Of a stretch of DNA of 31,576 nt, positions 1 through 8,800 are shown piece after piece (position 1 is the first letter of the stretch; every line of letters begins with the position of its first letter). Below the pieces are notes generated by a model. The model saw nothing but the letters and a program-made list of their open reading frames with translations, ran no database searches and was not told the DNA's origin. The translations under genes were made by a program, and so were the position numbers. The stretch comes from CAZAZQ01 sp964489705 (GTDB taxonomy: Bacteria; Zixibacteria; MSB-5A5; GN15; FEB-12), in NCBI GenBank assembly GCA_964489705.1, contig CAZAZQ010000026.1, positions 1-31,576 on the forward strand, given 5' to 3'.

Positions 1-2
1 AG

Positions 3-53
3 TTGAATGCCGGTAACTTCTCAGCCACGAAGAAGATGGTCCTGTTGAAGTAA
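3..53 (+). CDS. C-terminal end of a protein with a T9SS-like sorting tail (partial)
   Basis: Only the last 16 codons are in the window. Frame 3 reads LNAGNFSATKKMVLLK and stops with TAA at 51-53. The pattern AG-[DN]-F-x-x-TKKM-V-LL-[KR] is how type IX secretion (Por) C-terminal sorting domains, and the related FlgD-like tails of FCB-group bacteria, commonly end. It would mark a secreted or surface-anchored protein. A strong terminator follows 26 bases downstream, which fits a true gene end. The rest of the protein lies upstream of the window, so its function is unknown. The call rests on family recall from a very short stretch. Confidence 0.6.
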   Translation: MNAGNFSATKKMVLLK

Positions 54-79
54 GTTACTTCAGCATACCACATATATGC

Positions 80-112
80 AAAACGCCTCGTAGCTTGGCT
101 ACGGGGCGTTTT
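80..112 (+). terminator. Rho-independent terminator
   Basis: A 15-bp stem (80-94 with 98-112, one G.T pair) closes a TTG loop. The stem has an A4 run on the 5' side and a T4 run on the 3' side, so it could stop transcription in both directions. It lies just after the partial upstream gene that ends at 53. Confidence 0.85.
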
Positions 113-167
113 GTTATGAGAGAGTTTCTCTTCCCCCTTTTTCTCTCTTCAAAGATGGGGTTCGCTC

Positions 168-197
168 AAAAAATAAGGCAGGCTCCGTTGCCTGCCC
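168..197 (-). terminator. Terminator of the Fe-S/DUF438 operon
   Basis: Perfect 7-bp inverted repeat GGCAGGC/GCCTGCC at 177-183 and 190-196 with a 6-base loop. Read on the minus strand it is followed by TTATTTTTT. It lies about 30 bases past the stop of the DUF438 gene. Confidence 0.8.
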
Positions 198-228
198 TAT
201 TGAGTGCCGATATGCAATTCCCGGTTAT

Positions 229-1485
229 CTATGCGGGGTGTTTATCTTCCATGGGATAAGTCAACAACCGCTGCTCCCCTTCCAGTTTGCGCTTTTCGGT
301 GAGATTCTGGCTGACTTCGAGTGTGCCGAGGTAGTTGCCTTCTTCGTCTCGGAGGGCAAAATATTCGATGTGAATGAACTGTCCATGCAGATTTATCCAG
401 AAAGGTGCTCGGTCTTGCTTGCCGGAGCGGAAATCTTCCAATATCCGCTCCACGATGTGGACACTTGAAGGCGGGTGGCAGAGTTGCACTTTCCTACCGA
501 GAATGGCTCGATTCCGGGCGAAGATGCGCTCCCGCCCTTGCGTGAAGTAGCGGACGGTATCGTCCTTATCGACGAAGGTCAGATCGAACGGGATAGTGTT
601 CAAGATGGCGTTCAGCTCCGTGGGAGTGAAGCTTCCCGAAGGGAGTTGAATCCGTTCCGCTTCTTCCTCCTTTTCTTCTACGGCTTCTCTCACTTCCTGG
701 CTGGGAGTCCACCGGTCGGTCGGATCGTAGAGGCAGAAGCCGATTTCCGGGCTCTGCCGGTACACGTGGTACCATTCGCTCTCCGTGAGGTTCTTCAAGC
801 TCATGGGGAAGAGAATTTCTTCCTCCTTGTAAATCATCTCCTCGATGCTGTCGACCGCTGGCTGGAACACATCACGAACCAACGAGCGAACTTCCTCGAG
901 GTTCGAGGGAATCTCTTTTTGAAAAGTCTCCATCGCCCTTTTGAGCAAAGCCCTGGTCTCGTCATGCTTGCCCCACATCACGGTCGACGGACCTGTAATG
1001 CCGTGCTTCTCCAGAAAGGGGAAAAGCAGGTTTTCCTTGCGCTGGTAATGCTTTTCGATATCGCTGAGCGCATTGAAGTGCGACCGCATCCGGTTCCACA
1101 CGTCCGGAATATCGGTGACGGCACCTTCCGTGTCGACGGTTTCGAACAGCTTCTTCAGGGAACTGATTTCCCATTGCAAGGCACGGTTTTCCTCTTTGAA
1201 GGTGTGCACCGGATGCCCCGGAGGAACTTCCGGAACGCCTTGTTGGCTGACATGCCCGCGCAACGCTTGAGAATGAAGATCGCAGAACTTCAAGATTTCT
1301 TCGGAAGGCATCCCTTCCGCAATCAACTCCTGCTCGACCTCGACCACATGCTCATACGGCACCTCGCCCATCAACTGCACCAACTGCGCTTGAACCTCGC
1401 GGGGAGCCTGCCCTCGATGGAGCTGAAGGAGCATATGCTTGAGGACGTCTTTCTTCTTTCGACTATTGTCTATTAACTCACTCAT
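229..1485 (-). CDS. DUF438 - hemerythrin (HHE) - PAS domain protein
   Basis: The 418-residue cytoplasmic protein has three parts. Residues 1-80 are the DUF438 helical domain. Residues about 95-240 are a hemerythrin-like four-helix domain with candidate metal ligands in HFNALSDIEKHYQRKENLLFPF, the WGKHDE segment and EEEILFP. Residues about 285-405 are a PAS-type domain. Proteins of this architecture occur in anaerobes and are thought to sense O2, NO or redox state through the di-iron centre and the PAS ligand. The ATG overlaps the end of the polyferredoxin gene by 8 bases, so translation is probably coupled and this is the last gene of the operon. A terminator follows. The activity itself is inferred from the family. 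Confidence 0.85.
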   Translation of the reverse strand: MSELIDNSRKKKDVLKHMLLQLHRGQAPREVQAQLVQLMGEVPYEHVVEVEQELIAEGMPSEEILKFCDLHSQALRGHVSQQGVPEVPPGHPVHTFKEENRALQWEISSLKKLFETVDTEGAVTDIPDVWNRMRSHFNALSDIEKHYQRKENLLFPFLEKHGITGPSTVMWGKHDETRALLKRAMETFQKEIPSNLEEVRSLVRDVFQPAVDSIEEMIYKEEEILFPMSLKNLTESEWYHVYRQSPEIGFCLYDPTDRWTPSQEVREAVEEKEEEAERIQLPSGSFTPTELNAILNTIPFDLTFVDKDDTVRYFTQGRERIFARNRAILGRKVQLCHPPSSVHIVERILEDFRSGKQDRAPFWINLHGQFIHIEYFALRDEEGNYLGTLEVSQNLTEKRKLEGEQRLLTYPMEDKHPA

Positions 1486-2614
1486 GAGAAGAAGTCCTTT
1501 GTAAATATTGGGTACTGGGTTTTTTGTTATCTTTTTTCTTTAACTCCAACAGTTCACGTTTCCCCGTGGGGTGACCGTAGCTTTTCAAGTACGGTTCGTG
1601 ATAGAGATACTCCTTGATACTGATATTGTTATGCCAATGTCCCGTCACCATGCCGATTCCCATTACCGCCACGAATATCCCGGCAATCCCCCACCCGAGC
1701 GCTTTCGGCGGAACCGTTCGGCTGGTGCCGACTACTTTGACGGTCAAGGTATTCGGTACCGGGCACACCTCGACGCATTGCAAACAACTGGTGCACTCGT
1801 CCGACACGACGGTTTTAACCTTGTCGACCTTTATCCGCGAAGGACACGTCTTGGCGCATAGCCCGCAGTCGATGCACCCTTGCGCATCGCGCTTGATCCT
1901 GGTCAGACTGAGCAGGGAGAAAATGCCCAAAAGAGCACCGTAGGGACAGAGGTACCGACACCAGAAGTTGCGGATGAAAAACGACAGAACAAACAAAGCG
2001 GCAATGACAATCAACGAAAAACGGGTAATCTCGGCAAAGAAGTAGTACATCTTGACATCCGCCATCAAGTTGTACGGACTGTCAAGAAACGCTTTGAGAG
2101 AGGCTGCGTCCATGATGAAGAAAATGGAATAGACGAAAAAGCCCAGCAGGAGGTATTTCAAGCTCCGCAGCGGGTAGTCGAGAAACCGCGGCAGCGCCAA
2201 CCTTCTTCCGAAGAGCTTCTCGGACAAATCCCCCAACAACTCCGACAGAAAGCCGAAAGGACAAATCCACGAACAAAACGATTTCCCCACCAGCCACGAA
2301 ACGACAATAACCGCCAGCAGGATAAAGAGCCCCGCCGGATGCGCCATATGAATGGTGCCGGTCAAGAGGAAGTAGTAAAGGCTCATCAACGAGCTGATGG
2401 GGAGGAAGCTCTCCACGCCGGGAGGGCGGTACGAAGAGCCGGCGGCGCCGCCGGTTTCCAAGTACGTGACGAAGTAGTGAAATTCCACTCCTATCCAGAT
2501 ACAAATGAGCACAAACGCTATCTGTACCGCCAGCCGGTACTTCCCAATCGTCCCCAAGGGACGTCCCACCGCCGTCTGGCGAGGGGAAACGGATATTCGT
2601 TTGGTCTGTTTCAT
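1478..2614 (-). CDS. Membrane-bound 4Fe-4S polyferredoxin (NapH/CcoG/NosR-C-like)
   Basis: The chosen ATG at 2614 is preceded by GAGAAAGGT and gives 378 residues. The open frame continues upstream to 2665, but that part overlaps the preceding gene and has no better ribosome site. About five or six hydrophobic segments are visible. Two membrane-associated CxxxCP-type motifs (FCSWICPFG and CRYLCPYG) are followed by two classical 4Fe-4S motifs (CIDCGLCAKTCP and CTSCLQCVEVCP). This matches the integral membrane ferredoxin family that passes electrons between quinol and soluble or periplasmic redox partners. Here the partners are probably the ferredoxin-like protein encoded 24 bases upstream and perhaps the DUF438 protein downstream. 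The exact reaction cannot be read from the sequence. Confidence 0.85.
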   Translation of the reverse strand: MKQTKRISVSPRQTAVGRPLGTIGKYRLAVQIAFVLICIWIGVEFHYFVTYLETGGAAGSSYRPPGVESFLPISSLMSLYYFLLTGTIHMAHPAGLFILLAVIVVSWLVGKSFCSWICPFGFLSELLGDLSEKLFGRRLALPRFLDYPLRSLKYLLLGFFVYSIFFIMDAASLKAFLDSPYNLMADVKMYYFFAEITRFSLIVIAALFVLSFFIRNFWCRYLCPYGALLGIFSLLSLTRIKRDAQGCIDCGLCAKTCPSRIKVDKVKTVVSDECTSCLQCVEVCPVPNTLTVKVVGTSRTVPPKALGWGIAGIFVAVMGIGMVTGHWHNNISIKEYLYHEPYLKSYGHPTGKRELLELKKKDNKKPSTQYLQRTSSHE

Positions 2615-2637
2615 ACCTTTCTCTACGGTTTCACGTT

Positions 2638-3396
2638 TTATCTCTCGGCGGGCACCTTCCGGCACTGCACGCCGCCTCTAATCCCTAACGTATGAACCTC
2701 GGTGACGGTTCGGGGAATAATTTCATTTCTCGCTTTGACAACAGCCTGGGAAATACCGCCGCAGCACGGCACCTCCATTTGGGCGACGGTAATGCGCCGG
2801 GGCGCCGCCTCGGCGAATATCATTTTCAGCTTTTCAAAGTAAAAGTCGAGGTTGTCAAGTTTCGGGCAGCCAACCACCACCGCTCTGCCTGCCAAGTACC
2901 GGCGGTGAAAATCCGGCATCACAAACGGTACGCAGTCGGCGCATATCAACAAGTCGGCACCTTTCAAGAAAGGAGCGCCCGGCGGCACCAGCATTAATTG
3001 AACAGGCCAGTGGCTCAACTGCGAAGGCACTTCGGAAACTTCAAGAGAGGGAGAGCCGGTAGCCGGAGAAGCGCCAAGCTGCTGAATGGCGGAGCCGGGA
3101 CACGGGGAACCGCCCGGATGATGATGAGCCGCCGCCGGAGCGGGCGAGGCGGCTAACCGCGCCAGATGTTGCTGCACCGCCCGCTCGTCGAACGGCGGAG
3201 CTTCCCTTTTCACGATGGTAATCGCTCCGAGGGGGCAGGTTCCCAAGCAGGCGCCCATCCCGTCGCAATACATCTCGTTTACCACGCGGGCTTTTCCGTC
3301 AATAATTTGAATAGCTCCCTCGGCGCAGGCGGGAACACACTTCCCGCAGCCGTCGCACTTTTCTTCATCGATAAGGACTATTTCTCGTACCGGCAT
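2638..3396 (-). CDS. Two-cluster ferredoxin with C-terminal Cys-rich domain
   Basis: The 252-residue protein opens with two 4Fe-4S motifs: CDGCGKCVPACAEGAI and a second, altered set CDGMGACLGTCPLGAI, in which the second cysteine of CxxC is displaced. The C-terminal half carries further cysteines (ADCVPF, VGCPKLD, VPCCGG, VQC) that could bind another cluster. Such proteins are found in anaerobes beside stress or redox genes. I place the start at 3396 (MPVREIV…) because GGAAGG lies upstream and the promoter inferred from the FNR-type box puts transcription start near 3438. An upstream ATG at 3432 would lie only about 6 bases into that transcript and has no ribosome site. It is the first gene of the three-gene operon. 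Confidence 0.8.
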   Translation of the reverse strand: MPVREIVLIDEEKCDGCGKCVPACAEGAIQIIDGKARVVNEMYCDGMGACLGTCPLGAITIVKREAPPFDERAVQQHLARLAASPAPAAAHHHPGGSPCPGSAIQQLGASPATGSPSLEVSEVPSQLSHWPVQLMLVPPGAPFLKGADLLICADCVPFVMPDFHRRYLAGRAVVVGCPKLDNLDFYFEKLKMIFAEAAPRRITVAQMEVPCCGGISQAVVKARNEIIPRTVTEVHTLGIRGGVQCRKVPAER

Positions 3397-3472
3397 ATCT
3401 TGGCTTACCTTCCGGTTAGGGTTTCGTTCCATTTTCTGGGGGGTAATATCGTAAGATGGAGTAAAATAGCCC

Positions 3473-3486
3473 TTGATTTAAGTCAA
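3473..3486. promoter_or_regulatory. FNR/Dnr-type operator, TTGAT-N4-GTCAA
   Basis: The 14-base site differs at one position from the FNR/Dnr consensus TTGAT-N4-ATCAA. It sits just past the stop of the Crp/Dnr-family gene and upstream of the ferredoxin operon. Its centre is about 41.5 bases from a predicted start near 3438. A plausible minus-strand -10 element (GATATT, + coordinates 3445-3450) lies exactly where class II FNR activation requires it. The neighbouring regulator has the E..SR recognition-helix signature that reads this kind of site. Confidence 0.7.
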
Positions 3487-3490
3487 CCCG

Positions 3491-4168
3491 CTAAATCTTT
3501 TCTCCTTCGGCAATCGCCTCCAGCCGTTCCACGTCACGGATAACGACTTGTTTCCCCTCGACTTCGAGGATTCCCGCCTCCTTGAATTTTCTGAGCGTCC
3601 GGGACAACGTCTCAATGATTGTTCCCAGCCTGCTGGCAAGTTCGGTTTTGCTGACCTTCAGTTCAAAGCGGGGGCTCAACGCTAAGTCCATCTCTTCCAA
3701 TAAGAACGACGCTAGCCGAGCCGGCACTTCCTTGAGCGACAAATCCTCCAGCTTCTTTACCAGCTCCCGCAGCCACACCGAAAGGCTCCCGATGATTTTC
3801 AGCCCGACTTGGGGGTGCCGCTTGAGAAAGCTGATAAAAGTATCTTTCGGAACACAGGCGACATGAGAATCTTCCAACGCCTTGCAATTGGCGGGGTAAT
3901 CGTCGCCGCGAAAAATCGCCGCCTCGGCAAACATATGACCGGGACGGATGTGGTGGAGCGTGTATTCTTTCCCGTCGGGGGACGCTTTGTAAATCCGAAC
4001 TCTCCCCGACAAAAGAATGAAAAAACAAGTCGCCGGATCACCCTCGAAAAAAAGCATCTCTCCTTTGGCAAGGTGCTTGAAGGTCACAAGCCGATACAGG
4101 GCGACCGCTTCCTCTTCGTTCAGCTCGGCAAAGAGCACACTTCTGCGCAATTCCTTCGGAATCTCCAT
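3491..4168 (-). CDS. Crp/Fnr-family transcriptional regulator (Dnr-like)
   Basis: The 225-residue protein starts MEIPKELRRSVLFAEL. It has a cyclic-nucleotide-type beta-roll (about 15-120), a dimer helix, and a C-terminal winged helix with recognition helix SKTELASRLGTIIETLSRTLRKF, which contains the E..SR signature of FNR/Dnr proteins. It lacks the N-terminal cysteine cluster of oxygen-sensing FNR, so NO/heme sensing (Dnr) or another ligand is more likely. It probably controls the operon downstream through the box at 3473-3486. The start is uncertain: the frame stays open upstream to 4405 with another ATG at 4249, but that region is made of palindromic repeats and no start has a good ribosome site. 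The length fits the family. Confidence 0.85.
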   Translation of the reverse strand: MEIPKELRRSVLFAELNEEEAVALYRLVTFKHLAKGEMLFFEGDPATCFFILLSGRVRIYKASPDGKEYTLHHIRPGHMFAEAAIFRGDDYPANCKALEDSHVACVPKDTFISFLKRHPQVGLKIIGSLSVWLRELVKKLEDLSLKEVPARLASFLLEEMDLALSPRFELKVSKTELASRLGTIIETLSRTLRKFKEAGILEVEGKQVVIRDVERLEAIAEGEKI

Positions 4169-4253
4169 ACGTCGAGAGATATACTCAATCCCGACCGTTT
4201 TTTCAAGGCGGATTTCCGGTTTTCGTGCTGTCGAGCCATCGGCAGCCATCGGT

Positions 4254-4280
4254 AGGGCAGTGTCTCGAAGAGACCTGCCA
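4254..4280. repeat. Palindromic hairpin repeat unit (a1)
   Basis: The unit has the form GTAGGG…[GTCTC GAA GAGAC]…TGCCA. An outer GGCAG/CTGCC stem surrounds the inner GTCTC/GAGAC stem, with a one-base bulge. It belongs to the dispersed family described under the composite element at 4306-4412 and lies just upstream of the Crp/Dnr gene. Confidence 0.8.
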
Positions 4281-4305
4281 CGTGTTAGGTAAGGTGGCAG
4301 TTCTT

Positions 4306-4412
4306 GTAGAGAAGGTCTCGAAGAGACCTGCCAAGAGAAAAGTAGGGTAGATCTCGGAGAGATCCGCCAGAGAGTTAAGAGAATGGCAGGTCTGTCCCAG
4401 ACCATGCCCTAC
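4306..4412 (+). repeat. 107-bp composite of three hairpin repeats (copy A)
   Basis: Three hairpins lie in tandem: AGGTCTC-GAA-GAGACCT (4313-4329), GATCTC-GGA-GAGATC (4350-4364), and an inverted unit GGTCTG-TCC-CAGACC (4389-4403). Linkers contain AAGAGAAAAGTAGGG and GAGTTAAGAGAATGGC. The reverse complement of 28780-28885 matches this arrangement almost base for base. A third copy starts at 31540 and runs out of the window. The architecture resembles REP/BIME elements. It fills the gap between the low-G+C gene 4454-5581 and the Crp/Dnr gene. Confidence 0.85.
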
Positions 4413-4453
4413 AACTCTTTTAAGGTGAGAAAAAACAACCGTCAGGAAAGCTC

Positions 4454-5581
4454 TTATCCAGTTGTTTCGGATAGCGGCGGGGAATATTCCTCCATCGCAT
4501 TGGTACTCTCATCATAAATCCTCTGCTTGATTTTAAGCAGATCCTTATCCAATGGTATTTCTGCAAAGGGATGATGCCAAAGAACCGATTGAGTCTTTTC
4601 AATTGTAGCGTCCGTTAGTCCCTGTAAAACAAGTAAGCCAGATATACGACGCCTCACTACTTTCCCTTGGGAAGCAACCCATATACCTTTATCACCCCTT
4701 TTTGCACTAACCTCCCATGTCGATGAACCTCCAGACTTCTGGGAAAAATCATACTTCATCTCACCCGACAATGCTTCCATAACAATCTCATCATCACAGA
4801 ATTCTTTTTCTCGAATAACGTTCAAGGCAATGATAAAGGGTACATCAAGCTTACCATATCTATTTACCTTTTTCAATACCTTTTCGCGGATTGTTTCATC
4901 CAAGGTAATGCGGTGAGCATAGTAGTCTCCCCACCCAATTCCTCCTGGAGGAGCATCCGGTTCTACACGGAAAACTATATGCCATTGCTTTTGTTTCCAA
5001 TGATACTCCATATCAGCACTAGAACAGCGTGTAACTGTATTTGCCCAAGCTAGAACTTCACGTTTTAATTCTTTTAATTTCGGTTGAGACAAACTGTCCG
5101 TACTTCTAAATTTAACATCAAGGAAAAAAGGTAACTTGAGAGCTTTCAGAGCCTCTATAATAGCAGCCTCTAACTTCTGCAAGCGAGCATTTTCTTTTGA
5201 TTCACAAACTGACAGTGCCTCGACAACAAATCGTGGCTGTTCACCCTTCAGGGCGAGGAAGTCGGGTTTGCTTGACGAATTGGGGAATTGGGGATGAACC
5301 TGGGGGCGGAAGCCTTGTTCAATCAAGAAATGATGGAGATACAACTCGGTTAAAGCACTGTAATGGTGTTCATCATCATTCGATCTGTAACGTCCTTTTA
5401 AGTCTTTTGCAGAGTCTGGATTGTACTGCTTATATTCGTCAAACCATTTCTCTATTGTTTGTCGAATTCGAGCAAGCTCCTCTCTGCCTGACCTGTTCAC
5501 AACCGAAAAAACCGATCCTGTGAACTTCGGAGGGTTGCTATCAAACTCCGCCTTATCATCAAATAACGTTCCTTTCGGCAT
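4454..5581 (-). CDS. Uncharacterised protein with PD-(D/E)XK-like pattern
   Basis: 375 residues from an ATG preceded by AAGGAA at good spacing. The frame extends 12 codons to a GTG at 5617 without a better ribosome site. I do not recognise a named family. Residues 75-125 show the order E79 (ALTELYLHHFL), PD107 (SSSKPDFLAL) and E121 (FVVEALS), which resembles the core of PD-(D/E)XK nuclease folds, with A in place of the usual K in ExK. That pattern (PDF…xVEA) recurs in uncharacterised proteins of many bacteria. No membrane segment or signal peptide is visible. G+C is visibly lower than in neighbours (about 40% in a sampled stretch), and the gene is bracketed by repeat clusters, which suggests acquisition. 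A nuclease or defence role is only a possibility. Confidence 0.75.
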   Translation of the reverse strand: MPKGTLFDDKAEFDSNPPKFTGSVFSVVNRSGREELARIRQTIEKWFDEYKQYNPDSAKDLKGRYRSNDDEHHYSALTELYLHHFLIEQGFRPQVHPQFPNSSSKPDFLALKGEQPRFVVEALSVCESKENARLQKLEAAIIEALKALKLPFFLDVKFRSTDSLSQPKLKELKREVLAWANTVTRCSSADMEYHWKQKQWHIVFRVEPDAPPGGIGWGDYYAHRITLDETIREKVLKKVNRYGKLDVPFIIALNVIREKEFCDDEIVMEALSGEMKYDFSQKSGGSSTWEVSAKRGDKGIWVASQGKVVRRRISGLLVLQGLTDATIEKTQSVLWHHPFAEIPLDKDLLKIKQRIYDESTNAMEEYSPPLSETTG

Positions 5582-5640
5582 AAATATTTCCTTATTCTTC
5601 AAAAATCCTTTTTCCACCTCTTTTGCGGAGTGCTTCCGCA

Positions 5641-5720
5641 GGGAAGGGTCTCGAGAGAAACCTGCCTAAGGTGGAATGTTTGAGCTCGAAAAAGGCAGAT
5701 CCGTCCCGGATCTTCCCTAC
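5641..5720. repeat. Pair of hairpin repeat units (cluster B)
   Basis: A degenerate unit at 5641-5666 (GGGAAGGGTCTC…AAACCTGCC) is followed by an inverted unit at 5694-5720 with stem AGATCCG-TCC-CGGATCT and the conserved end TTCCCTAC. The second unit has stem bases unlike the other copies, yet both arms changed together. The cluster lies upstream of gene 4454-5581, in the gap after nrdJ. Confidence 0.7.
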
Positions 5721-5780
5721 TTTCCTTTCCAATAGCAACAGCACTCCCACCTATATTCAAATCACCAAGCCCACTCACAA

Positions 5781-5815
5781 AAGGGGGCTCCGAGCCGATA
5801 ACCGACCCGGAGCCC
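5781..5815 (-). terminator. Terminator of nrdJ
   Basis: Inverted repeat GGGCTCCG/CGGAGCCC (5785-5792 and 5808-5815). On the minus strand it is followed by CCTTTTG. It lies about 40 bases past the nrdJ stop codon. The T tract is short. Confidence 0.65.
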
Positions 5816-5857
5816 GTTCCACCTTCGTCCTTGAAGGGAGTCAACCTGGATTCCCAA

Positions 5858-8800
5858 TCAACTACAGCCGCTGGTCGCTCCACAGGTGTCGCACTTCAAA
5901 CAGGTGCCGTTGCGAACCATCGTGAATTGCCCGCACTCGGGACACATGTCCCCCTCGTACCCCTTCAGGCGAGCTTCTCGGATTTCCTGAAGCCTCCGGT
6001 TTCCACTCCGCGGATGCGACGGGGCTGCTGCCGGAGCGACATACTCAAGCACCGCCGAGGACGTTTGAGATTGCGCAGTTGCAGTCGCACTCTCCACCGA
6101 CTGACCATTCCCGTTTCCTCCTGAGATGTTCTTCGCTCGGCTGCCATTGCCGTTTCCGCCGGAAGTCAAGTTGATGTTCAGGTGCGTGGTGTGGATGTCG
6201 GTGGCGGTGCGGCTTCCCGGGGTCGCAAACTCCGACATCGACGCCGGAGCCGGTTCCTCGGATTCATACTCGACCGATTCCTCAGCCGGATCCCCCAACG
6301 TGTCACCGCGCAGGTCTTCTTCGGAAACATGCGCCAGATCTTTGCGTCCCAAATAGGTAATGGCAAGCTCTCGGAAGATATAATCAATGATAGAAGTGGC
6401 TCGTTTAATCGACCGGTTCCCCCGCACCACCCCGTTCGGCTCAAAGCGGCTGAACAGGAAGGCTTCGACAAATTCTTCCAAGGGAACCCCGTGCTGCAAG
6501 CCCAGCGAGATAGCAATGGCAAAGCTGTTCATCAACGACCGGAAAGCGGCGCCTTCCCGGTGCATATCCAGGAAGATCTCGCCCAAAGTGCCGTCGGAAT
6601 ACTCGCCGGTGCGCAAGTAAATCTTGTGTCCGCCGACCACCGCTTTCTGCGTATATCCGCCGCGCCGATGGGGCAGCTTGCGGCGCTTGGCGATGTAGCG
6701 GTAGACCAGCTTCTCTGCCATCTTGCCGGAGGCGGCTTCAATGGAAATCCCTTCGCTTTCCTCGTCGCCGTCAAAGAGCGCCGTGCTCAACGGCTGGCTG
6801 AGCTTGGAACCGTCACGGTAGATGGCAATCGACTTGTTCATTGTTTCCCACGCCAAGCGGTACGCCCGTTTGACATCATCCACGGTCGCTTCCGCCGGCA
6901 TGTTGATGGTCTTTGAGATGGCGCCGGAAATGAACGGCTGCGCCGCTGCCATCATTCGGATGTGCGCCTCGAACGGAATGAAGCGTTTGCCTTTCTTGCC
7001 GCATCGATTGGCGCAGTCAAAGACCGGCAAATGCTTCTCGTCCAGATGCGGAGCGCCTTCCAAAGTCATCGTGCCGCAGCAATACTCGTTGGCGGCATCA
7101 ATCTGTTCTTTGGTGAAGCCCAGCTCCTGCAAGAGGTTGAAATCCCACGCATTGATGGTCTTGTCGGACAAGCCCAGGTGGTCTTTGAGGAACTCTTCGC
7201 CCAGGGTGTACTTGTTGAAGGCAAAGGTGATGTCAAAAACGTTCCCCAGCACTTCTTCGACTTTTTTCAACTCTTCATCACCGAAGCCGCGGGCTTTCAA
7301 CGACTCGTGGTTAATGTACGGCGCCTGCTTCAGGGTCTTGTGACCGGTGGCATAGGCGACGATTTCTTTAATCTCCTCTTCGCCGTACCCCAACCGCTTC
7401 AGCGCCGCCGGGACGGAGTTGTTGATAATCTTGAAATAACCGCCACCGGCTAACTTTTTGAACTTCACCAAAGCGAAATCCGGTTCGATGCCGGTGGTAT
7501 CGCAGTCCATGACCAAACCGATAGTGCCGGTCGGAGCGATAACGGAAACCTGGGCATTTCGCCAGCCGTGAATTTCACCCAGCTCCAACGCCGTATCCCA
7601 CACCGACCGAGCCGTGCGGACAATGTCCTCGGGCAGATAGTTCGGATTGAGTCCCACCGGCTTGACGGTCAGCCCCTCGTACTCCGACTTGTCGGCATTG
7701 TAGGCGGCACGGCGGTGGTTGCGAATCACCCGCAACATATGGTCACGGTTGCGATAGAAAGCGGGAAACGGTCCCAGCTCCCGCGCCATCTCCGCCGAGG
7801 TGACATACGCCTGACCGGTCAGCATCGAAGTCACCGCCCCGCACCAGGCGTAACCCTCAGGCGAATCGTACGGGATGCCCATCCGCATCAACAGCGAACC
7901 CAAGTTGGCATACCCCAACCCCAAGGTGCGGTAATCATAGCTCTTCTGGGCTATCGTCTTCGAAGGATACGACGCCATCAAGACGGAAATCTCGAGCACT
8001 ATCGTCCAGAGCCGAATGGTATGCAAATACGCTTCCACGTCGTAGCTGCCGTCCTCGCGGAGGAACTTGACGACGTTGATGGACGCCAAGTTGCAAGCGG
8101 TATCGTCGAGGAACATATATTCCGAGCAGGGGTTGGAAGCGTTAATTCTGCCGTCTTCGGGACAGGTATGCCATTCATTGATGGTCGTATCGAACTGGAC
8201 GCCCGGATCGGCGCAGGCCCACGCCGAGTAGCAAATTTTATCCCAGAGCTTGGCGGCGGGAATCGTGCGGGCAACCTTGCCGTCGGTCCGGCGAACCAAC
8301 TCCCACTCGCCGCCTTCTTTGAGCTTTTCAAAGAAACTGTTGGGCACGCGGACGGAATTGTTGGAGTTCTGCCCGGAAACGGTGACGTAGGCTTCGCTTT
8401 CCCAGTTGGTATCCAACTCGATAAAATCGACATCAGTGATGCCTTGCGCCGCCAAGTCCAGCACTTTTTTGATATAGACCGCCGGTACCGCCATCCGCCG
8501 GGCGTTGCGCAATGCCTCTTTCAACGCGGCGTTTTTCTCCGGGTCGGTCTCGATTACCGCATCGCCGTTGCCGCCGGAAATTTTGGCGGCGTTGATAATT
8601 TGCTTCAAGTGGTGCGAAATAATTTTCGAGCCTGCCACCATGGCGGCGACTTTTTGCTCTTCGACCACTTTCCAGTCGATAAACTCTTCGATATCGGGAT
8701 GGTCTAAGTTGAGCGAGACCATCTTTGCCGCGCGACGAGTCGTGCCGCCCGATTTTATCGCTCCCGCCGCCCGGTCGCCGATGCGAAGGAACGACATCAA

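Noticed and set aside
4306..4412. CRISPR-like appearance of the clustered repeats
   Set aside because: Units are palindromes of variable sequence with irregular spacing and mixed direction. There are no uniform spacers and no cas genes.
7568..8707. 379-codon open frame on the strand opposite nrdJ
   Set aside because: Antisense shadow of a long high-G+C gene; no ribosome site and no domain.
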